A stretch of 64,000 bases of DNA from Cycas panzhihuaensis (Eukaryota; Cycadophyta), in contig CM041465.1 in assembly GCA_023213395.1 (NCBI GenBank), positions 173,173,741 through 173,237,740 of the forward strand, in the 5' to 3' direction. The position numbers were made by a program, and so were the translations under genes. The notes under the pieces were generated by a model that saw nothing but the letters and a program-made list of their open reading frames with translations, was not told the origin of the DNA and did not search any database. Positions 46,280-59,189 of the stretch are shown piece by piece; positions within the stretch are counted from its first letter, which is position 1, and each line of letters opens with the position of its first letter.

Positions 46280-48525
46280 AGAACTTTGGCAAACAAGGCC
46301 AAAATTATGATGCATGCAAAAGGACTCACACAAGCATATTGGTCAGAAACATTCCACACAACTGCTTATGGGGCAAATCAGAGTCCTACTTTAGCAATCA
46401 CCGACATCACACCAGAAGAAGCTTGGTTTGGCAAAAAGCCTACCGTAAGTCACTTAAGGACATTTGGGTGCACTGCATACATGCACATCCCCGATCAGCA
46501 AATATCTAAGTTAGACAAACATAGTCTAAAAAGCATTTTTGTAGGCTATGCCACTCATAGCAAAGCTTACAAGTTGTGTGATCCTATTGGAAAGAAAATA
46601 CATCTCTCAAGAGATGTAATCTTTATTGAAGAAGAACATAAGGAGTTGGAATCTGCATCCATCCAACCTCCTCTTGATAAAGGCAAAAAGATTGTTAAGG
46701 TTTTCCTTCCCTCTCAATCTTCAACATCATGTGCATTATCTGCACCAACTGGACCGTCCACATCATCAGATTCTACTCCACTTGATCCTAGCACATCTTC
46801 TATTGATCCAACACTCAGACCAAAAGACATTGAGGTTCAAGTAACATTAATAAAAAAATTGCCCAAATGGTATACACAGACTATTCTGGACAGCTAGATT
46901 GTTGAAGGAAAATGTCCATCAAAATATAGGCAACAAACCAACTATGCACTTATGGCTGAAGTGCTTTGTGTTGATGAGCCTTCCACCTTTGAGGAGGCAT
47001 CTAAAAATGACAATTGGAAAGTTGTTATGGATGAAGAAATCCATTCTATTGAAAAGAATGGAACAAGGGATTTGGTAGAATTGCCTAAGCACAAACAGGC
47101 AATCAATTGCAAATGGGTCTTCAAAACCAAATTCCACTATGATGGTACACTTAAGAGCCAAAAAGCCCGACCTGTTGCAAAGGGCTTCAAACAAAAGGAA
47201 GGCATTGATTATGAAGAGACTTTTGCACCTGTTGCCAATATGAACACCATCAAACTCATCTTGGCCTTAGTTGCTCAATGCAAATGGCCAGCTTATCAAA
47301 TGGACGTGAAAAGCACTTTTCTCAGTGGCGATCTTCAAGAGGAGGTATATTTCGAGCAACCTCCTGATTACAAAGTACAAGGCAAGGAGCACATGGTTTG
47401 TCACATGAAAAAGGCTTTGTATGGCTTGAAACAAACTCCTCATGCATGGTACTAAAAATTTGATGATTATTTTTTGAGATATGCTTTTCATCGATCCACA
47501 TCAGATCCTAACTTGTACATCAAAGTTGGGAAAGACCATGCTATCTCTATTGTCTTGTATGTTGATGACTTAGTGATCACTAGTAATGACACTAAGATGA
47601 TACAGATTCTCCGAGATGATTTGAAGAGAAGTTTTGAGATGGCAGATCTTGGACTTCAACATTATTTTCTAGGCTTTGAGGTATGGCAACAGCCAATCTA
47701 TATCTTCATATCCCAAGCAAAATATTCTTGGGACATTTTGCAGCAATTCAGGATGCATGACTGCAGAGCAACACCAACGCCTATGGAGAATGGAACAAAG
47801 CTTACTCTCACTGAGGAAGTTGAACCTGCAGATCCCACTATTTACTAGCAGTTGATTGGTAGTCTCATTTATCTCACCAACACTCGACCGGACATTTCAT
47901 TTACAGTTGGGATTTGTTCTAGATACATGTCTAAACCCAATTAGAAGCATTGGAATGCAGCAAAACGCATACTCAAATACATCAAAGGCACATTACAGCA
48001 TGGCCTTCAGTATGCACATAATGAGAACTTCATCTTGAAAGTGTTCTTAGATTCTGATTGAGCAGGTTGCCAGGATAGCCAGAGATCCACCTCGGGTTAC
48101 TATTTTACCCTTGGTTCAGGAGTTGTTTCGTGGAGTTGCAAGAAACAACCCAATGTTACCTTGTCCTCCACTGAAACAGAGTACAAAGCTGCTATCAGTG
48201 CAGCTTATGAGGCTATCTAGCTACAATAGATTCTTGGGGAGCTAGGACTTGAGCAAATCACCCCACCAAGATATACTGTGACAATCAAAGTGTGCTCAAG
48301 TTGACCACGAATCCAGTCTTTCATGCATAGACCAAACACATCAAGGTTCATCGTCACTTCATCAAAGAGCATGTGCAGAACAATGACATCAACCTCCAGT
48401 ATAGACCTACAAAGGAGCAAACAATAGATATCATTACCAAGCCTCTTGGTAGAAAAAAATTTGTAGAATTTAGAGATGGTCTTGGAGTCCGACTTAACAT
48501 TGTAAACAGTAAGGGGGGGTGTTAA
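46280..48525 (+). pseudogene. Copia C2 integrase end, RT and RNase H
   Basis: This continues 33935-35851 after G2: integrase (ANKAKIMMHAKGLTQAYW; EEAWFGKKPTVSHLRTFG), a Ser/Thr-rich linker, RT at 46952-47848 ([36 protein letters not shown]) and RNase H at 47850-48525 (GYYFTLGSGVVSWS). In-frame stops include 46897, 47453 (after AWY), 47848, 47942 (CAG in C3, TAG here), 48060 and 48220. RNase H lost its frame near 48260. It ends at a stop overlapping the LTR start. Confidence 0.92.
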
Positions 48526-49046
48526 ACATTACGTTTACATGTTAAGCACGTACTTTATTTTTTCATTTATTATTTGTACTTTATAGGGTGACTTATCACT
48601 TAAGTGATAAAGTGCACACCCACATTCTTTCTAGTGACACAACATTGTCACTAAAGGGTCAAATGGACCCTCATGCATCTTTGCTCACTTGAGAACCCAA
48701 AAGGACACATGTCCTTCATGCATGACATGCAAGACATGCATTGCATGTAGCTTGGATGTTTGACACTTGTCAAGCATCCAATGCTGTTAGGTCTCTTCAG
48801 TTTCTCTATATATTGAGACCTCTTCTCATGTCTCCTATGAAGAGTTGGAGTTGTATTGTCATGCTATCAGTTTACTAATCAACTGGTATTGCTTTGGAGA
48901 TTGGACCAATTCCATCTCCTCCCAATTTGATATCATCTTACTCTTTGGACTTCGATCTTGCTCATCTTTCATTTCCTTTCCCTTGTTAGCCATGTTCTCA
49001 TGCTTTTTAGAACTAGAGTGAATTATCTCCTTGATCTTGGGTGTCA
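48520..49046 (+). repeat. 3' LTR of copia C2
   Basis: It starts TGTTAAACATTACG after the purine run AAGGGGGGG. It is collinear with the C1/C3 LTRs but clearly more diverged, and it keeps the core of the central palindrome (48593-48610). Its 3' edge is inferred from where gypsy pol coding resumes. No 5' LTR partner survives. Confidence 0.8.
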
Positions 49047-49526
49047 TAGGCCTTTCTGCTAAAAAAGGAAATAGGTTTGGAATGGGGTCTAGAACAACAA
49101 AAGGCATTGGAGGCCCTAAAACGAGCAATAGCCTCAAAACCTATATTACAATTCCCGAATTGGAATAAGGTATTCCATGTACATGTCGACACTTTCCAAT
49201 TTGTAATTGGATGTGTTTTAATACAACCAGGTGAGAAACGATTACAGGCACAATGGGCAACAAATATCATACAACAGCGTAGGAAGGAATGGCATGACAA
49301 AACACTTCGAGCAAAAACATTCAAAGAGGGAGACTTAGTTTTAAAATATGATGGAAAACACTTCATAAAACCTAGGAAGCTAAAGATTAGATGGCTCAAA
49401 CTATGCCTTGTGAAGAAAATATTTGACAACGGCTCAATTGAATTAACAAACATTAATGGTGATATATGGTCAAGCATTGTCAATGGATCAAAATTAAAAT
49501 TATACAATACAGCCATGAGGACATGA
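49047..49526 (+). pseudogene. Gypsy B RNase H start fused to integrase C-terminus
   Basis: From 49059 the frame reads LLKKEIGLEWGLEQQKALEA and FHVHVDTFQFVIGCVLIQP (RNase H start). It then jumps within a few codons to QRRKEWHDKTLRAKTFKEGD and VNGSKLKLYN, the integrase C-terminus. Compared with G2, about 1.35 kb (most of RNase H, integrase zinc finger and catalytic core) is missing. It begins eight or so codons after the point where gypsy B RT stops at 33934, so it appears to be the other side of the C2 insertion. Confidence 0.85.
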
Positions 49527-50076
49527 AAGATGTCCCTAGAGACCATCTACTTTTCAGCTATCCTTGTTATTTTTCAAAGTCAATACCAAATGTTTTGTCA
49601 AACTTGACAAAATCAATATATAGGGAAATGAATTTATATTAGCTTTTGGCTAATCTCTATCCAAGCATGAGGTAGCCTCAACCAAATATAAATATTTAAA
49701 AATATAAATAAATTATATATATATAATGTATGGATTGGCCGACCCACGTGGGCACAAGTCGACTTGTGACCCACTGACTCATAGTGCCATAACCGACTAA
49801 CCAACTGAAAAACTGACATAACTAACATAAAGACAATATAATCCAAGCATGTGAAGAGCAAATTCACAACAACAAGAGCCTATTCAAGGGCAAGAAGTGT
49901 AAGAAGCAAAGAAAATAAGCGTAACAGGTTACCATGAATCGTAGACGGCCAAGTACACATAATTAAGCTATTCAAAAGCCTGCCAGACAAGCATAAAGAA
50001 GAAGTGCCATTGACAATTACGCATCTAAAAATTGTAGGTGTTCTAAAACCTGAAAGTCTCGAAAGTTATTTAATTT
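49527..50076 (+). other. Non-coding spacer between gypsy B pol and ORF3
   Basis: AT-rich, with a TATATATATA run at about 49710-49722. No ORF or RNA gene is recognised. It occupies the same place as the G2 pol-ORF3 spacer. Confidence 0.5.
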
Positions 50077-51834
50077 TTGAAAATGTCTATTGGAGGAGGA
50101 GGGTTTGCAAAATTTAGTCAGGCCACTACTTCATTTAATGGAGCGGCGCAAAGGCAACAAGAGAAAATTCTAGACAATGATATAAGTACCCCATTCGTAA
50201 TTGGTGGATGGCAAATAAAACGACAATTTTTAGATTCATTGATGTTACACAAATGGCTAGAAGTAGAGGACCAAAATGCCCCATTACAAATGAATTTAAA
50301 CAATGTTGGGGTAGTTCATGCAACTTCATTTCCTGTCTTTTCCAAAACTTCTAAATGATTATAGGATGCCTTGAATGGGTATAATTCTATGACCCACACA
50401 TTAACCACCAATGGAAAAGTGATAGGCATTGAACCAGAAGATGTTGCGAGGCTAACAAGGTTTCTGACTAAAGAACATGAAGTACAAAAGTTGGGGAATT
50501 TAACAACAACCATGAAAAACCAAACCATCCAGACTATATGCAGGAAAGAATTTTATACCAAGCATGGCAGATGAGGTATTCCTGTTACACATTTAAAAAC
50601 CACAAATATGATGGTTGTAGCAGTCCTTATGTGTACATGATTACTAGGAGAGCAACGCTGCAACACCTTACCTTGGTGGACAACATCATACTTACAAGGG
50701 CTTATGAAAGGTATTGTTTACAACTAGTCAATATTCATATCAGAAAAATTAAAGACATCACTTCACCAACTAGTCACGGGAGGGCAATTTAGTTTTAACT
50801 TAACCCTCTACCTTCTGGGCTTTTGTTATGAGAAATTCCATCTACTTGGGGTAGCACAAAGTCCAACAATATTACTCATATCAACCTTCCATCAAAATTT
50901 TGTACAAATACCCAAAAAAATTAGGCCTAAAGTACAAAAGGAAGAACAAACAAAAAAATTAAAACGAAGGAAGGTCGTGTCAATAGATGGCACAAATGAC
51001 TCTTCTGAATAACTTAAAGATTCAAAAGATTCAAGTAAGGACTACATCACAAATTATTTAGATTTGAGTTCAAGTGAAGATGACAACAATGAGCTTGAGC
51101 TTGAAAGTGATGTTGCACCAAAATTAATCTCCACCAACCAAGTCTCACAAGCACTAGCACCAGACTTAAATATATCAACATCACACACTATGGAAAGTAA
51201 GGTGGCATAATGTGACTTGTTTAAAATGTTGTTTGACAAAGAAGTCGATGACAACCCAATAATAAAGATGCAAGTGCTTCTGCCAAAACTAGTCGAACAG
51301 GCTAGGGCAATTGTTGCCACAGCATCATCCATTGATCCTCATCTCATTAAAGCCAAGTAAGCATGCATGATGAATGTGTTGGATCAATTTCGCACTATGC
51401 TAGAAGCCCAAGGATTAGGATTTTAGAAATTGGCTGAAGAATATTGGTGTAAAGAAAATAGCTACAACAGTCTACAAACAAACCGGAATGAAGCTAGAGA
51501 GTTACTTCAAAATAAGGAAGAAGAATGTAATCAATTAAGAAGGAAAAATCAAGAAATGCATGCCCAAGAAATGATATATGTACAGAGGGTCAATAGATTG
51601 GAGGAGGATCTGCATCAAAGTCAAAAACAAGTTAAAGATCTTACCATAGGTTTGCATGTAGAGAAAGGTCATCATGAACATATGTTACAATGTGTTCAAA
51701 TAGTTAGTCACAACAATCATAAATGGCAACAGAAAGTAGCATTATATCCATTATACTCAAAGGTGACAACAAATTCCGAGATAAGACCTTCATCTGTGGC
51801 TCTGGAATCGGTCTCTCAAACACCAACTTCATAG
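50077..51834 (+). pseudogene. Gypsy B third ORF (post-pol) with coiled-coil end
   Basis: An interrupted reading frame starts at 50077 or 50083 (MSIGGGGFAKFSQ). Good stretches are 50077-50358 (TPFVIGGWQIKRQFLDSLML), 50371-50574 (IEPEDVARLTRFLTKEHEVQ), 50538-50792 (TLQHLTLVDNIILTRAYERY) and 51430-51834. An acidic region (about 51000-51120) follows a decayed middle part. The last segment (RNEARELLQNKEEECNQLRR, VNRLEEDLHQSQKQVKDL) has heptad spacing and is a predicted coiled coil. It has the same position, direction and overall plan as G2 ORF3, but I cannot align the two N-terminal parts with confidence. Function unknown. Confidence 0.55.
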
Positions 51835-51921
51835 CCATAATGGAGACATTTCTACACCCATGGTGTATGTTTTTGTTGTTATTCTAAGTAGGATGATTTA
51901 ATAAAAAGAAAGGGACATAGA

Positions 51922-52071
51922 TGTTGGAACACATTTTGTTAAAGTATCGGATGTTGAATGTACTAAGTGGTAAATATTATGTTACAAAACATTAACAAAT
52001 GATTAGTTGAGTCGAGTAGTTGAAAAGTTGTTAGGAAGAGTCACTCCAAAAGCATATACGTAATAAGTCCA
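51922..52071 (+). repeat. 3' LTR of gypsy B right half, first part
   Basis: It starts TGTTGGAACAC after the purine tract AAAAAGAAAGGGACATAGA. C3 interrupts it after GTCCA (52067-52071), and it continues from 59195. By eye it does not match the LTR at 18218-18512/23114-23602. Confidence 0.6.
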
Positions 52072-52611
52072 TGTTAAACCTCATGGTTTCCCTTATGTTT
52101 ATAATGTTAAGCTAATGTACTTTCTATTCTTGTATTATGTGTGCACTTTTGCACTTTTGTACTTTTGGTGTGACTTTATCACTTAAGTGATAAAGTACAC
52201 ACCCACTTTATGTCTAGTGACATAACGTTGTCACTTAAGGGTCAAAGGACCCCCTTGCACTTTTGCTCACAAGAGCTCCCAATGGACACTTGTCCTACAT
52301 GCAAGCATGCATTGCATGATTGACACTTGTCAATCATGCAATAGCCTTTGGCCTCTCATCTTCTTCTATTTAAAGAGGCCTCTCTTCATTGTTGCTTATA
52401 TCAAGAGGAGGAGCTCATTGTTATTCTGTCAGTTTGCTAATCAAGCTGAAGCATTCTTTGGTGGTTGGACTAATTCCAACTCCCATTCATGGTATCTTGA
52501 TCTTGCTCCTATTTCTCTTTTTGTTCTTTATGTTTTATGCTTCATACATCTGTGATATTGTGCTTTTACTTATGATCTTGGGACTAATGTGGCTTAATGC
52601 CCATTTTCACA
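52072..52611 (+). repeat. 5' LTR of C3
   Basis: 540 bp, TGTTAAACC...TTTTCACA. Palindromes at 52173-52196 and about 52312-52341; TATTTAAA at 52367-52374. Confidence 0.96.
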
Positions 52612-52613
52612 TT

Positions 52614-52625
52614 TGGTATCAGAGC
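52614..52625 (+). promoter_or_regulatory. Primer-binding site of C3 (tRNA-iMet)
   Basis: TGGTATCAGAGC lies two bases after the LTR, as in C1. Confidence 0.93.
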
Positions 52626-54482
52626 TGAAAGGTTTCTGAACCTGGTTTGTTTGAGAGCTAAGTTTGTTTAAGCACTGTTAGCTTGTTATCTTTGTCTTAT
52701 GTTCTTGAAATCTGTGCACTGGACTATCCTCTGTCCCTGCACTTGAAGAAGTTCATATTTTTACTGTCTTTCCTACATTCTGGAGACACACGATTACTGT
52801 CCAAAGTCAGGCATAAAGGACTTGCATGCAAGGACTGTTCAAACCCTGCACAGAAGAGGATTCACAGTCCACTCAACCGCTACCAACAAGACACGATCAA
52901 GGCACCCAATCAACAAGCCCAATCAATAGGCCGCCTCCGGCCCAGTCGAGGCGCCCAATCAGCTCAGTCGCCCGGTCGCCTACCCTAATCAAGAAGTGCC
53001 AACTCAAAGATCATTCTGGCCATTGATCAACCAATAACACGGCTCAAGACAAATCAGCACTGCTTTAGCGGTGCCAACAAGATTGTCCACCAAAGACGCT
53101 GCCATTTCGGCATTCAACTCAAGACACCTAGCTCACTCAAGCGAGAGCCCGGTGCCCAAGAAGGTGCCAACTCAAGACATCGCTGCAAGAAGGTTAACTC
53201 AAGACACAACAAGACACCAAATCCAAGCTCACTCAAGCAGAGCCAACAAGAAGGTTAACTCAAAGACATCACAACAAGAAGGCTAACTCAAAGACATCTT
53301 GCCCATTTTCAAAGATATGCCAATTTTACCAAAAATCATTTTTAACCCAAAATCAAAGGGTATTTAATGATTTTTAATTCTTCTAAAAACAATCAAGTCT
53401 CTTTCAAGTATTTTATACATTAAAAGTGTTCTTTTTCTCTTACTAAGTCAAATTTTTTAAATCAAGGCACTTTGCATAGTGACCTTAGCTTAAATTTATT
53501 AAGAGAAAAATCACTTCTTTGTACTTTTCAAGCTAAAAAATCTTTTAAGTATTGAGTGATTTCATTAGAATCACCAATACTAACTTGAACTCACTTACTT
53601 GGAGACTCAAAACTTTTGCGTTAATGCCAAAAAAGACTCCCTGTGTGGTGTTCTAAGGAGGCAAAATTGTTAAAAAGTTGATTTTCAGTACTTGTTTTTT
53701 AAGCTCTTTTAGCACACTTTCATGCTATTAAAGCATCATTGAGCTTAATTAATGTAATCAAGAGGCATATCTACATTGTAAAGGTGAAGAAAATTACCAC
53801 ATAACTTCATTTTTTGGCACCTTGCATGGTGACCTTGGCCTTCAAAAGTTCAAAAAAGGAAGACTCAATTTGAAACTTAATAAAATCACAATTTTCTTGT
53901 TGGATTGTTGAGACATTTTAAGTCTCAACAGCTGCTGCGTGGAGTTCATGTTGGCTTTGGAGCATTTCTTGAGTACACCTTTCTTGTGGCTTCATCACTT
54001 CATCAGATTTTGAAGGTTAAAAGGAACCCTTTTTTGTTATCTTCATCAAAGGTTCCTTACATCATTTTCTTTTAAGTACTCAAAGTACTTTATCATTGTA
54101 CTCAAGCATACATAGCACCTCACTTGGATCATAAAGCACTTGAAATCTTTTTGTGCTCATTCTTTCATTGCTTCTTAAGAAGCATTCTTTGTAAGCCAAA
54201 AGGCATAAAAATCCAAGTAAGAGGACATTAAAAATTCACTTAGACTTGTTTAAAAGTGAATTTAAAATTGGGTTGGAGAGGCTCGAAAAAGGTCAAATCC
54301 TTGCCTCTGCTACATTTAACTTTGGGTCAACTCAATAGCCAGAGTCCTCCACCTCTCTTCACCCCACCGGTTGTTGGATCTTCTTGTAAAATCAGGATTG
54401 GTGGTGTTGTTTGAGGGTGGATCTTAAGCGACGAAGCTTTGAAGTCACCAAGTTACTTGTTAGCTCTTAATCAAGTGGAAAG
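52626..54482 (+). other. Long leader of C3
   Basis: 1.86 kb without a supported gene. The part at 52800-53300 is a CAACAAG/CAACTCAAGACA patchwork that differs from the C1 leader in detail but not in style. The part at 53690-54480 is closely shared with C1. Confidence 0.7.
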
Positions 54483-57400
54483 ATGGTTGCCATACACATG
54501 CTTAATGCATGTACCATAAGGCTAACAGGGCAATCAAATTATCAAGAATGGAAAAGAATCACAAAAAATCTCTTGATAATGAATGAATTTTGGGGATATG
54601 TTTCTGGAAGAATCCCCAATCCTGCACCTGTGGATAATGATAATGAAAATCAACCTGCACCTATGGATGATGAATATGTTGCTGCATGGGAGGCCAAAGA
54701 CGAAATTGCTTTGGCATTCATTCGTATGGTTGTGGATATAAATGTAGACCAAAATATTTCTTCTGCACAATCTTCTAAAGAAGCATGGGACACATTGTCC
54801 TCTTTGTATGAAAGGCGAGATGAAGCTCGCATTTTGATGATAAAATCAAAATTGTACTCTATCAAATTTGTAAAGCCAATGTCGGCATTCTTGTCCTCCA
54901 TTAAGGAGGTTTGTAATGAATTAAATACTTTAGGTAGTCCAGCTACAAGAGATAAAATCATAGCCTCCATCACAAAAGCATTGCCAAAGGACTACAACGG
55001 CTTTATATCATCAACTACACGAGATAGTTCACTAAGGGAGATGACATTCAATGAACTTGAAAGCTTATTGCTTCAAGAAGAACAAATTTATGCTAAGGAT
55101 AATGAAGAACCATCCACAACAGGTGCTTTCATAGCAAAGGCAAAGGCAAATCAAAAATCCAAAACTGCATTCACAAAGCAGTTTGGAAATATGAACATTG
55201 GATCTTCCAAGTCCAATGTCGTATGTCATTATTGTGGCAAACCCGCCACATTACACCGATTGCGAGAAGAAGCAAGCGGATCTTCGAAGACAACAAAGCA
55301 GCAGTACGTGGTCAAAGACAACGGCCCACGACAACAGTTTCAACAAAGGTTCCAACAGTCAGATCAGCAGCAGAATCCCCCTCGACCAAATCGAGGTGCC
55401 TATCGAGGAGGTCCAAGAGGTGGGGCTCAAAGAGTTGGCTACCAACGCCATTTTAATCAGTTTGCCAATGAAGACAAACTGTTTTGTGCATACCAATCAT
55501 GCAACATTGGCAACACTTGGATCGTTGATTCAGGAGCTTCTCAACATATGACAGGGAGTGAAGAACTCCTATGCAACATCAAGGAAGGTAAAGGTCAATC
55601 AGTGACCTTTGGAAACGCTGAATCAGTTGAGATTTCAGGAATAGGCACAATAGCTCCTTTTCATTCTCCTCAAAATCCTTCCTCATCATTTCCCAACAAT
55701 GATGCCTACTTCATTCCTTCTATGGAGAAGAATCTGCTATCTGTTAGCCAGTTGAACAAGCAACAAATGAGCGTACTATTTAAAAATGGGAAATGTATCA
55801 TTTGTGACAAAGATGATCAGATTGTAGCTATAGCCTATGAGGATCAAGGTCTTTATAAGTTAGATGCCAATAACATTACTCTTGATTCTGCTTACTCTGG
55901 TTCCACATCTTTGTCAAAAATTCAATTATGGCATCAACGTCTAGGACATTTAAGCCTAGACAATGCGAAGCGAGATGATAAACAAAAGCATGGTGTATGG
56001 GCTTCCAAAGATGTATGGTTCAAAATGTCTTTTGAAGCTTGCATAATGGGGACACAACATCTGCTTTTTCCTAAAGGCAAAGCATGGCGTGCATCTTATC
56101 CTTTGCGATTAGTTCACTCGGACTTGTGTGGACCCATGTCCACCCAATCCCTTGGAGGAGCATTGTACTACATATCTTTCATTGATGACTTCTCTCACAA
56201 AGTTTGGGTCTACTTCCTAAAGCAAAAATCGAAGCCTTCTCCAAGTTCAAAGAGTTCAAGGCGGAAGTAGAAAATGAATCGGCTACTCAATTGGCACATT
56301 AAGGTCGATAATAGAGGTGAATTCACTTCAAATGAATTCAACCAATTTTGCAAGGATAATGGAATTCGGAGACAACTCACAGCTCCTCATACTCCTCAAA
56401 AAATGGAGTCTCAGGAGGATGAATAGAGCTTTGGCTAATAAAGCCAAAACAATGATGCATGCAAAAGGGCTTCCAAGAGCTTACTGGGCTGAAGCATTTC
56501 ATACAGCCACCTATGTGGCCAATCGGAGTCCTACAACAATGATCCGATATCACACACGAGGAGGCATGGTCGTAAGAAGCCAACTATCGACCATTTGAGG
56601 ACATTCGTCTGCGTATATGCACATACCAGATCAACAAAGAACAAAGTTGGACAAACATAGCCTCAAATGCATTTTTGTAGGATATGCAATCCATAGCAAA
56701 GCCTACAAGTTGTATGATCCGATTGGGAGAAAATGCATCTCTCAAGAGATGTAATCTTTGTTGAGGATGATCAAAAAGAGTTGGATATGGCATCAATCCA
56801 ACCCCCCATTGACAAAGGGAAAAAGATTGTTGAGGACTTCCCTTCCCCTCAATCGTATACACCATGTTCTTCATCTGCACCTCTGTACCATCTACTTCAT
56901 CTTCATCTGCTCCACTTGAACCTTCCACTTCATCTTCTGTTACTCCAACACTTAGACCAGAAGATATTGAGGTCCATGCCACATCATTTCATAAGTTACC
57001 TAAGTGGTACACTCAAACAGTACAGGATGGTCATATCATTGAAGGAAAACGTCCATCAAAGTATCGGCAACAAACAAACTTTGCACTTATGGCTGAAGTG
57101 CTTTCTATTGATGAGCCTACTACCTTTTCAGAGGCTTCACAAAGTGATAGTTGGAAAGCTGCCATGGATGAGGAGATTCAATCCATTCACAAGAATGGTA
57201 CTTGGGACTTGGTCGAATTGCCTCCACACAAACAGGCAATCAGTTGTAAATGGGTCTACAAGACCAAATTCCATTCTGATGGGACACTCAAGCGACAGAA
57301 AGCAAGACTTGTAGCAAAGGGGTTTAAACAAAAGGAAGGAATTGATTACGAGGAGACCTTTGCACCTGTAGCAAACATGAACACCATCAGACTTCTCTTG

Positions 57401-58655
57401 GCCTTAGCTGCACAATGCAAATGGCTCGTATATCAGATGGACGTGAAGAGCGCCTTCCTCAACGGCGATCTTCAAGAGGAGGTATACTTGGAGCAACCTC
57501 CTGGTTACAAGGAACAAGGCAAGGAGCATATGGTATGTCACCTCAAGAAGGCTTTGTATGGCTTGAAGCAAGCTCCTAGGGCATGGTACGCAAAAATCGA
57601 TGAATACTTTTTGAGACATGGGTTTCATCGATCCACATCTGATCCAAACTTGTATATCAAACATGAACATCACCATGTCATTTATATTGCCTTGTATGTA
57701 GATGACTTAGTGATCACGGGTGATGACACTAAGCTCATCAATGTTCTCCAGGATGATTTGAAGAGAAGTTTTGAGATGACTGATCTTGGACTTCTCCATT
57801 ACTTTCTAGGCTTTGAGGTATGGCGTGACCAGGCTATATCTTCATTTCCCAAGCAAAATATTCTTGGGACATCTTGCAGAGATTCAGGATGCACAACTGC
57901 AAGACGATGCCTACACCCATGGAGAACGGCACCAAGCTTTCTCTTAATGAGGAAGCTGAACCAGCAGATTCCACTCTTTATCGACAGTTGATTGGTAGCT
58001 TGATATATCTCACCAACACTCGTCCAGACATCTCATTTGCAGTTGGGATTTGCTCTCACTTCATGTCTCAACCCAATCAGAAGCATTGGCAAGCAGCAAA
58101 ACGCATACTCAAGTATATCAAAGGAACATTGCAGCTTGGACTTGAGTATGTACATAAGGAGAGCTTCACTTTGGAGGAGTTCTCTGATTCTGATTGGGCA
58201 GGATGCCAGGATAGCAGGAAATCTACCTCGGGTTACTGTTTCACCCTTGGTTCAGCAGCTGTTTCATGGAGTTGCAAGAAGCAACCAAATGTTACCTTGT
58301 CCTCCATCAGGCAGTACAAAGCTGCGATGCAGCTTGTGAGGCTATCTGGCTTCGACGGATTCTTGGTGAGTTTGGATTTCAACAGCAGCAGCCGACCAAC
58401 ATTCATTGTGACAATCAGAGTGTTCTCAAGCTAACTAAGAATCCAGTCTTCCACGCACGAACCAAGCATATTGAAGTTCACCACCATTTCATTAGGGAGC
58501 ATGTACACAATGGTGAGATCACTCTTCAATATCGACCAACGGAGCGGCCAGACCAGAGATATCTTTACCAAGCCACTTGGTAGAGACAATTTTGTAAAAT
58601 TTAGAGATGGTCTTGAGTCAGGCTCAACATTATAAACAATAAGGGAGGGTGTTAA
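54483..58655 (+). pseudogene. Copia gag-pol polyprotein, C3 (many frameshifts)
   Basis: ATG 54483 (MVAIHMLNAC) opens a 595-codon frame to 56270. It holds Gag (UBN2 type), a knuckle that begins CHYCGK but loses frame at once (55223), an Arg/Gly/Gln-rich tail, protease VDSGASQHMTG at about 55527, the pre-integrase HHCC zone (WHQRLGHLSLDN; ACIMGTQH) and the integrase start to YFLKQKS. Between 56230 and 56900 at least five one-base losses scramble the integrase core. RT (56864-57830) is open, with [31 protein letters not shown] and [12 protein letters not shown]. RNase H (57874-58583) is in two or three frames. The stop is in the first codons of the LTR. Confidence 0.94.
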
Positions 58656-59189
58656 ACCTCATGGTTTACCTTATGTTTATAATGTTAAGCTAATGTACTT
58701 TCTATTCTTGTATTATGTGTGCATTTTTGCACTTTTGTACTTTAGGTGTGACTTTATCACTTAAGTGATAAAGTACACACCCACTTTATGTCTAGTGACA
58801 TAACGTTGTCACTTAAGGGTCAAATGACCCCCTTGCACTTTTGCTCACAAGAGCTCCCAATGGACACTTGTCCTACATGCAAGCATGCATTGCATGATTG
58901 ACACTTGTCAATCATGCAATAGCCTTTGGCCTCTCATCTTCTTCTATGTAAAGAGGCCTCTCTTCATTGTTGCTTATATCAAGAGGAGGAGCTCATTGTT
59001 ATTCTGTCAGTTTGCTAATCAAGCTGAAGCATTCTTTGGTGGTTGGACTAATTCCAACTCCCATTCATGGTATCTTGATCTTGCTCCTATTTCTCTTTTT
59101 GTTCTTTATGTTTTATGCTTCATGCATCTGTGATATTGTGCTTTTACTTATGATCTTGGGACTAATGTGGCTTAATGCCCATTTTCACA
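58650..59189 (+). repeat. 3' LTR of C3
   Basis: 540 bp after the purine tract AAGGGAGGG. The 24-bp palindrome is at 58751-58774. Confidence 0.96.

Larger units (their letters stand above)
52072..59189 (+). mobile_element. Ty1/copia LTR retrotransposon C3 (family C), full length, GTCCA target duplication
   Basis: 7.1 kb with two 540-bp LTRs that differ at only about five or six positions by eye. GTCCA occurs at 52067-52071 and 59190-59194. All copia domains are present in order but with many one-base indels. It sits in the 3' LTR of the gypsy B right half. It is the reference copy for family C here. Confidence 0.96.

Noticed and set aside
50077-51834. Gypsy B ORF3 as an envelope gene
   Set aside because: No signal peptide, membrane span or glycoprotein-like cysteine pattern is visible. 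The coiled coil alone is not enough.
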